Shown piece by piece: positions 31,877-36,545 of a DNA stretch of 36,545 nt; position 1 is the stretch's first letter; the number at the start of each line of letters is the position of its first letter. Location: positions 24,039-60,583 of the forward strand of contig JASEFX010000012.1 of assembly GCA_030018265.1 (NCBI GenBank), written 5' to 3'. Made by a program: the position numbers and the translations under genes. The notes below the pieces were generated by a model. That model searched no databases and was not told the DNA's origin. It saw only the letters and a program-made list of their open reading frames with translations. The stretch comes from Candidatus Saccharicenans sp. (GTDB lineage Bacteria; Acidobacteriota; Aminicenantia; Aminicenantales; Saccharicenantaceae).

Positions 31877-33169
31877 ATGGGCCTGACGATGGTTGAAAAA
31901 ATTCTGGCCAGAGCGACCGGACGGAAAGCAGTCCGGGCGGGAGAAGTGGTTGAGCCGAAGGTCAGTCTGGCCATGTCGCATGAGAATGCGGCTCTGGTCA
32001 TCAACCAGTTTCTTGAAATTTATAAGGATACCGGCCTGATGCCGAAAGTCTGGGACCCGGATAAAATCGCCATCATCTTTGACCACCGGGTTCCAGCCGA
32101 AAGCTCGAAAACCGCCACCAACCAGAAGAAAATCCGGGAATTTGTGGCCGCCCAGAAGATAAAAAAATTCCACGACATCAGGGGAGATGAGGGTGGCATC
32201 TGCCATCAGATTCTTCCGGAAAACGGTTACATTCTGCCGGGCACGGTGGTCGTCGGGACCGACAGCCATACGACTTCGCACGGAGCTCTCGGAGCCTTCA
32301 GCTTCGGCATCGGAGCCACCGAGATGGCTTCAGTCTGGACTCTCGGCCGGGTGTTGAATGTGGAAGTCCCCCGGACCATTAAAGTAGTGGCCACCGGAAA
32401 ATTCCAGCGCCATGTGCTGCCGAAGGATTTTATTCTTTATCTCATCGGATTGATTACAGCCGAAGGTGCTAACTTCAAGGTGCTTGAGTATCACGGACCG
32501 GCGATTGAGAAGATGGATATCTCCGGCCGTTTGACCGTCTGCAACATGTCGGTTGAGGCTGGAGCCACTTCGGGTATCGTTCCCCCTGACCGGGAGACGC
32601 TACGCTATTTAAGGGAAGAGGCCGGGGTGAAAGGCAGGATTGACATTTTCGGCCCCGACCCGGAGGCCGAATATGCCCGTATTGTGGAGATAGATGTCTC
32701 CGACTTAGAACCGATGGTGGCCTGTCCGCACACTGTGGATAATGTGAAGCCGGTAAGTAAGGTCGGCAAGGTCAAAGTCAATCAGATTGTCATCGGTTCC
32801 TGCACCAACGGCCGGCTGGATGATTTAGCGGTGGCGGCCAGAATTCTAAAGGGGAAAAAGATTGCGAGGGGTGTCAGGATGTTAGTCTTCCCGGCTTCCT
32901 TCCGCATCTATCAGCAGGCGCTCAAGCTGGGCTACATCGCTGACCTGGTGAAAGCCGGAGCGGTGGTCATGAACCCGGGCTGCGGCTGTTGCCTGGGAGT
33001 GCATCAGGGAGCCCTGGGGGACGGGGAAGTGGCCCTTTCCACGACCAACCGCAATTTTAAGGGCCGGATGGGCAACCCGAAAGCCGAGGTCTATCTGTGT
33101 TCTCCGGCGGTGGCTGCGGCCAGCGCTATTACCGGCTACATCACCGACCCGAGAAAAGGAGGCAAATAA
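31877..33169 (+). CDS. Aconitase-family dehydratase, large subunit (LeuC/DmdA-like)
   Basis: 430 residues. The 4Fe-4S ligands are Cys309 in GSCTNGR and Cys369/Cys372 in NPGCGCCLG. Other family segments are IIFDHRVPAES, ICHQILPENG, VVGTDSHTTSHGALGAF and MSVEAGATSG. This length and split into two subunits mark the isopropylmalate/homoaconitate/dimethylmaleate group rather than single-chain aconitase. It hydrates or isomerises a hydroxy-diacid, probably supplying the substrate of the lyase encoded just upstream. A strong AAAGGAGG precedes the ATG. The stop lies one base before the small-subunit ATG. A LeuCD role in leucine synthesis is possible, but no leuA or leuB is here. Confidence 0.9.
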   Translation: MGLTMVEKILARATGRKAVRAGEVVEPKVSLAMSHENAALVINQFLEIYKDTGLMPKVWDPDKIAIIFDHRVPAESSKTATNQKKIREFVAAQKIKKFHDIRGDEGGICHQILPENGYILPGTVVVGTDSHTTSHGALGAFSFGIGATEMASVWTLGRVLNVEVPRTIKVVATGKFQRHVLPKDFILYLIGLITAEGANFKVLEYHGPAIEKMDISGRLTVCNMSVEAGATSGIVPPDRETLRYLREEAGVKGRIDIFGPDPEAEYARIVEIDVSDLEPMVACPHTVDNVKPVSKVGKVKVNQIVIGSCTNGRLDDLAVAARILKGKKIARGVRMLVFPASFRIYQQALKLGYIADLVKAGAVVMNPGCGCCLGVHQGALGDGEVALSTTNRNFKGRMGNPKAEVYLCSPAVAAASAITGYITDPRKGGK

Positions 33170-33170
33170 C

Positions 33171-33680
33171 ATGGCCAGAGTGGTCCTTAAACTTGGCGAT
33201 GATATTTCAACCGATATAATTTATCCCGGCCGTTTCATGGCCACAGTGCTTCCTACTGAAACCCCGCAGTATGCTTTTGCCGACTTTCCCGAGTTTAACG
33301 CCAGGCTGAAGAGCGGCGAAATTCCACCCGGGAGCGTGGTGGTGGCCGGAAAGAATTTCGGCTGCGGCTCATCGAGAGAACAGGCGGCTTCAACGCTCAA
33401 AGGACATGAGCTGGTGATCGTCGCCAAAAATTTCGCCCGGATCTTCCTGCAGAACGCCATCAACCTCGGCCTGAAGGTGGTGGTCTGCCCGGAGATAGAA
33501 GCTGAGGAAGGCGACGAGGTGGAAATACTCCCCGATAAGGTCATAAATAAGACGACAGGCAAAGAGTTTAAGGTTGAACCTCTGCCGAAAGCCAGGCAGG
33601 CGATCATCGACGCCGGTGGCCTGATTCCTTACACCAGAAAGCTCTTGCTGGAAAAAGCCGCTTCGCGAAAAAAAGCCTGA
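33171..33680 (+). CDS. Aconitase-family dehydratase, small subunit (LeuD/DmdB-like)
   Basis: 169 residues of the swivel domain. GDDISTDIIYPGRF near the N-terminus is the substrate-recognition loop, and GKNFGCGSSREQA is the conserved Ser-Arg active-site segment. IYPGRF in the recognition loop differs from the YL-type loops of most isopropylmalate isomerases, which weakly favours another diacid. AAAGGAGG overlaps the end of the large-subunit gene, so the subunits are translated together. Confidence 0.9.
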   Translation: MARVVLKLGDDISTDIIYPGRFMATVLPTETPQYAFADFPEFNARLKSGEIPPGSVVVAGKNFGCGSSREQAASTLKGHELVIVAKNFARIFLQNAINLGLKVVVCPEIEAEEGDEVEILPDKVINKTTGKEFKVEPLPKARQAIIDAGGLIPYTRKLLLEKAASRKKA

Positions 33681-33689
33681 CCGGCGGGA

Positions 33690-34230
33690 CCGCTGTTTGC
33701 TTTCGCTCGCGGAGCTTCTTTTCTTTAGTGACGTGTAGACTCCGGGATCGCGCGCATATTTATTCAACTCACTCAGGATACCTTCTATTGCTTTCTGGTC
33801 CAGATCGCCCAGGTTGAAAACCAGGTCATGTTTTTCGGCAGACTCAAGACCGATTCCGATAAGTCCGGCCAGGGCCCCCGCGGCTGCTACGCCGATAATC
33901 GCCGCCCCTGCGGACCCAAGGGCCCCGATGATTGCTCCAGCGGTAAAACCACCCCAGAAGGAAGGCCAGAATTTTTCAGAAGCGCGGGATGGTTTGTGAG
34001 CTCCAACAGATAAAATATCCGGAATCGGGACGGATGTGCCTGCTGCGTCTGTCTGCAGCAAAATCAGCGAATCGCTTTAACCGCAATCAACTCCCGGTGA
34101 TAATCTGCCCCTCTTTAAGAGAGACCGTCAGGCTGGCTCGCTTTTTCAAGCCGGCTGTCAGGTCTCCGACTAACATAAGTATAAAACAAAAAGTTAATAC
34201 GGAAGTGCTTCTTAAAAGTTTATTTTCCAT
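33690..34230 (-). pseudogene. Frameshifted gene for a small secreted/membrane protein
   Basis: From the ATG at 34228-34230 the minus strand encodes a signal peptide (LLRSTSVLTFCFILMLVGD) and SLTVSLKEGQIITG, then stops at TGA. A one-base deletion would restore ELIAVK, and a second would restore DSLILLQTDAAG; the frame then runs through a Gly/Ala-rich helix (GGFTAGAIIGALGSAGAAII) and LGDLDQKAIEGILSELNKYA. The frame order follows the fragment at 34243-34425 (GELIAVKRDSLLLF), so the two shifts look real. The open frame runs on into the antisense of the dehydratase small subunit, so the C-terminal end is uncertain; the left boundary is approximate. Function unknown. Confidence 0.6.
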
Positions 34231-34242
34231 TCATTCCATTGC

Positions 34243-34425
34243 TCACGCTGCGAATCCGGATTGGAAACTGATACCGAGACCTTTCATTGTTTTTGATTCC
34301 CGTATGACTTTGATTCTGGAAATGTCCGAAGCGGCGACTGACATGTAGAGCCGGCTGGAATTGAATAAAAGGAGAGAATCGCGTTTAACGGCAATCAGTT
34401 CGCCGCTTAAAGTCTGCCTTTTCAA
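34243..34425 (-). pseudogene. Truncated tandem relative of the preceding gene
   Basis: A 60-codon fragment started by TTG with no signal peptide. It contains LSGELIAVKRDSLLLFNSS, matching ITG-ELIAVK-DSLILLQTD in the neighbour, then DISRIKVIRESK and stops after FQSGFAA. It lacks the Gly/Ala-rich helix and C-terminal part. It is best read as the remnant of a tandem duplicate. The flanking 34426-34667 holds no gene that I can see. Confidence 0.5.
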
Positions 34426-34667
34426 TGAAGATTATGGGGTAATTTTCATTCTTGAGGTAAAGGCTTTATCATTGCCTCGTGAACGGTCAGATATTGTCTG
34501 ATTTTTTCCTGATGAATATTGATTTACAGATAATCAGGAGGGTGAATTCAGTAATGATTGGGCTTCTGCTTTATCCTGCCTCAGTAAAATTATTGGCTGA
34601 GATAGCAAAAACCGGTTGAGTCTCCGGGAGAAAAATGATAAATCTAAAAGCTTGAAAAGGAGCAACG

Positions 34668-35897
34668 GTGCTGAAGCTGGACCTGATTCAGACGGTGGCT
34701 TTTGCCGGCGTGGTGCTTTTTGCCGGTTATGGCCTGCGGCGCTGGATAAAACCGCTTGACCGTTTGAATATTCCGGCCCCGGTAATCGGCGGTCTCCTGG
34801 TCTCGCTGGCCACCCTGGTTTTCCATCATTACCAGATAACCCCCGTTCAGTTTGATACAACCCTGCGGGACCCGCTGATGATTGCCTTTTTCACCACGAT
34901 CGGTTTTGCCGCCAGTCTGTCTCTCCTAAAAGTTGGCGGGCCTCAGGTGCTGCTGTTTTTTTTGATGGCAACCATTATGGTTATCTTCCAGAATATCCTG
35001 GGAATAATACTGGCTCTGCCTTTCAGACTGCATCCGCTGCTTGGCGTTATCTGCGGTTCGGTAACCCAGACCGGTGGCCCGGCCACCGCCCTGGCCTTTG
35101 GCCCTGTTTTCGAGCAGGCCGGTGTTTCGGCGGCCACCACCGCGGCGGTGGCTGCGGCCATTTTCGGAATAATTTCAGGAGGGCTTATTGGCGGTCCGGT
35201 CGGGACTTTTTTGATAGAGAAATATAAGCTTAAAAAAGCCAGGATAAAAGGGCTTGAAGTTCCTGAGATTGATGCCGAACAGGTGGTGGAAGAGCTGATG
35301 AGCAGGAAGGCCGTCGCGGCGGCCGAAGCGGATGACCGCAGTTCTTTTGTCCTTCTGAAGAGTGTGGTCATTATTCTCGTGGCGATGTGGGTAGGTTCCT
35401 GGGTCAGCAAATGGTTTGCCAGCCTGGGGATCACGCTCCCCGCCTACATCGGGGCGATGTTTGTGGCGGCTATCATCAGGAACTTCGACGACCTGACCGG
35501 CTGGCTGTGCCTGGACCAGAGGGTTATTGATGAACTCGGACATGTGGCTTTGAATCTTTTTCTGGTGATTGCGCTGATGACCCTGAAGCTCTGGGAGCTG
35601 GCCGGACTGTTTTTGCCGATGCTGGTGATTCTTTTTGCCCAGGTGGTAATGGTGGCTCTGGCTGCTATGATGGTTTTCAGGCTGATGGGCAGGGATTATG
35701 AAGCGGCGGTGATGAGTGCGGGATTCTGCGGTTTTGCCCTGGGAACCACGGCCAACGCCATGGCCAACATGAAAGCCATCGTTGAACGCTACGGCCGGGC
35801 GCCGCGGGCGTTTCTGGTGGTGCCGATGGTCGGAGCCTTTTTCATCGACTTTACCAACGCCCTGATCATCACCATTTTTCTGAACCTTTTTAAATAG
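34668..35897 (+). CDS. gltS: Sodium/glutamate symporter family carrier
   Basis: 409 residues with about ten membrane helices in two related halves. LNIPAPVIGGLLVSL near residue 40, GSVTQTGGPATALAFGPVFE (about 125-144) and a later GFCGFALGTTANAMANMKAI are GltS signatures, the two Gly-rich re-entrant loops. A hydrophilic loop (EQVVEELMSRKAVAAAEADD) separates the halves. The family imports glutamate with sodium at the inner membrane, but related members may carry other dicarboxylates. The GTG start has AAAAGGAG 5 bases upstream. It is separated from the dehydratase genes by decayed genes, so functional linkage is uncertain. Confidence 0.9.
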   Translation: MLKLDLIQTVAFAGVVLFAGYGLRRWIKPLDRLNIPAPVIGGLLVSLATLVFHHYQITPVQFDTTLRDPLMIAFFTTIGFAASLSLLKVGGPQVLLFFLMATIMVIFQNILGIILALPFRLHPLLGVICGSVTQTGGPATALAFGPVFEQAGVSAATTAAVAAAIFGIISGGLIGGPVGTFLIEKYKLKKARIKGLEVPEIDAEQVVEELMSRKAVAAAEADDRSSFVLLKSVVIILVAMWVGSWVSKWFASLGITLPAYIGAMFVAAIIRNFDDLTGWLCLDQRVIDELGHVALNLFLVIALMTLKLWELAGLFLPMLVILFAQVVMVALAAMMVFRLMGRDYEAAVMSAGFCGFALGTTANAMANMKAIVERYGRAPRAFLVVPMVGAFFIDFTNALIITIFLNLFK

Positions 35898-35925
35898 GCT
35901 CCAGAAGAATCGTCTCTCTTGAGCC

Positions 35926-35948
35926 TTGCCTGGTTTAAGGCAATTTTA
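35926..35948 (+). terminator. Weak intrinsic terminator after gltS
   Basis: TTGCC (35926-35930) pairs with GGCAA (35939-35943) around an 8-base loop and is followed by TTTT. The stem is short. Confidence 0.35.
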
Positions 35949-35974
35949 AGGCGGGCGAGAAATCGCACTGAGAT

Positions 35975-36124
35975 ATGGCCAGAATTGTCGGCAGAAAGCT
36001 CTACATTCCGAGCATTGAAAATTACCAGGTTGAACTGGTGAAGAAGTTAGGGAGGCTGGGTCTGACTGACGTTCCTGAAAACTTGAATGTATACAAAATA
36101 TCCAGAGAAATCCTTAAAAGATGA
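35975..36124 (+). CDS. Short ORF, 49 residues, unknown
   Basis: ATG at 35975 gives a basic 49-residue product beginning ARIVGRKLYIPSIENYQVEL and ending SREILKR. I do not recognise it. Its stop overlaps the next ATG in an ATGA, suggesting a coupled small operon or the remains of one. No good Shine-Dalgarno is present (only GAGAT close to the start). Confidence 0.35.
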   Translation: MARIVGRKLYIPSIENYQVELVKKLGRLGLTDVPENLNVYKISREILKR

Positions 36125-36282
36125 ATAATCTGCTGAACTCCTGGAGGACAAAAGACCGGGAGTGAGCTATCAGGCTTCTGGAGAGCGGAGTCGTTGACTG
36201 AGCAAAACTGTGGGCAATTCTTGAAAAATTCGGGCTATTGGAAGGATTAAAAAAGATTGAGGAAGACCGCGATGAAAAATGA
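36121..36282 (+). pseudogene. Small ORF interrupted by two in-frame TGA codons
   Basis: From the ATG at 36121 the frame reads 14 codons, TGA (36163-36165), AIRLLESGVVD, TGA (36199-36201), then AKLWAILEKFGLLEGLKKIE to a stop at 36280-36282. The downstream part looks coding (amphipathic helix) and its stop overlaps the next ATG. Both TGA codons follow acidic codons (GAG, GAC) and precede Ala codons; a C-to-T change of CGA is a simple origin. No selenocysteine insertion element was recognised. Confidence 0.4.
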
Positions 36283-36448
36283 TCTGGCTAAATTAGCAGA
36301 ATACATTTTTGAGAAGAAACGCCGGCGCCAGCTGGCCAGGCTGCCATTTGAGAAAAAGATAGAAATAGTGGTTGATCTGCAAAAAATAGCTGCCAGCATT
36401 CGGTTGACAATCGCGGCAGGGGCTGGCCTCTCTGAAGGGGCAGGTTGA
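36272..36448 (+). CDS. Small basic helical protein, antitoxin-like
   Basis: 58 residues from the ATG at 36272, which has GAGGAA 8 bases upstream. KRRRQLARLPFEKKIEIVVD followed by LQKIAASI resembles short conserved proteins found beside nucleotidyltransferase or toxin genes (pattern LA-LPFEEKI-I-V-LQ). The match is from memory and the role is uncertain. Its start overlaps the interrupted ORF before it. Confidence 0.45.
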   Translation: MKNDLAKLAEYIFEKKRRRQLARLPFEKKIEIVVDLQKIAASIRLTIAAGAGLSEGAG

Positions 36449-36545
36449 TGAACATAGCGAAGTACCGGGCCAGATATGATTGAAAAAAATCGACCTGATA
36501 AAACAGGGTCGCAGAGAAAGTTTTTTCTGAAGCTCGAGCTAAACC
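36449..36545 (+). other. Window end: fragmentary small ORFs
   Basis: An ATG overlapping the preceding stop gives NIAKYRARYD then TGA. A second ATG at 36476 starts a frame (IEKNRPDKTGSQRKFFLKLE) that stays open to the window edge. Neither is recognised; the second may be the start of a real gene cut by the boundary. Confidence 0.25.

Noticed and set aside
33390-33690. Minus-strand continuation of the decayed gene through the dehydratase small subunit
   Set aside because: It is antisense to a well-supported gene, and the translated part is low-complexity Ser/Arg/Phe with no similarity to the tandem relative.
36163-36201. Selenocysteine codons in the interrupted small ORF
   Set aside because: There is no recognisable insertion hairpin directly after either TGA, and the product resembles no selenoprotein; decay is simpler.

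Overview
The window looks like chromosomal DNA of an anaerobic, diderm (Gram-negative) bacterium of medium G+C. The signs are several signal-peptide proteins, outer-membrane beta-barrels, a chaperone/usher-like cluster, a tungsten-type aldehyde ferredoxin oxidoreductase and a bacterioferritin. Gene density, protein styles and the mix of families recall Candidatus Aminicenantes or a related Acidobacteriota-like lineage. That placement is an impression from sequence style, not a phylogenetic result. No rRNA, tRNA, CRISPR array, insertion sequence or prophage was recognised.

Layout. (1) 94-6461: a polyprenol-phosphate-type glycosyltransferase with a small membrane protein, a secreted M55 aminopeptidase, a large secreted PhoD-like protein that has lost its metal-binding motifs, and a two-PAS histidine kinase. 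(2) 6594-12330: a minus-strand block asd-lysC-[TPP riboswitch]-thiM-thiE-thiL, with a long structured leader before asd. (3) 12331-19156: housekeeping genes (ispD, truD, bfr, a Maf-RlmD fusion, pyrE), an outer-membrane barrel and an unrecognised secreted protein. (4) 19476-26895: a sigma-54 activator with a dead receiver domain, then two near-consensus sigma-54 promoters and a cluster of four related small secreted proteins, a PapD-like chaperone and an outer-membrane barrel carrying two C-terminal Ig-like domains. (5) 26998-35897: a catabolic-looking set made of an AOR-family oxidoreductase, an MFS transporter, a TipAS-domain protein, an isocitrate-lyase/PEP-mutase-family lyase, a two-subunit aconitase-family dehydratase and a GltS carrier, with decayed genes between them. 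(6) 35975-36545: a run of tiny overlapping ORFs, one broken by two in-frame TGA codons.

How they work together. Block 2 joins the entry to aspartate-family amino acids with thiamin salvage. ThiM phosphorylates hydroxyethylthiazole, ThiE joins it to the pyrimidine, and ThiL makes the diphosphate; a TPP aptamer lies immediately before thiM. Block 4 reads as a sigma-54-controlled surface-fibre system: the activator gene is adjacent, the two best subunit candidates have their own sigma-54 promoters, and a strong terminator after the presumed major subunit separates it from the chaperone and secretion genes. This is the best candidate for an undescribed system here. Block 5 could convert a branched C6-C7 hydroxy-diacid to pyruvate plus a short acid, but the substrate cannot be read from sequence alone.
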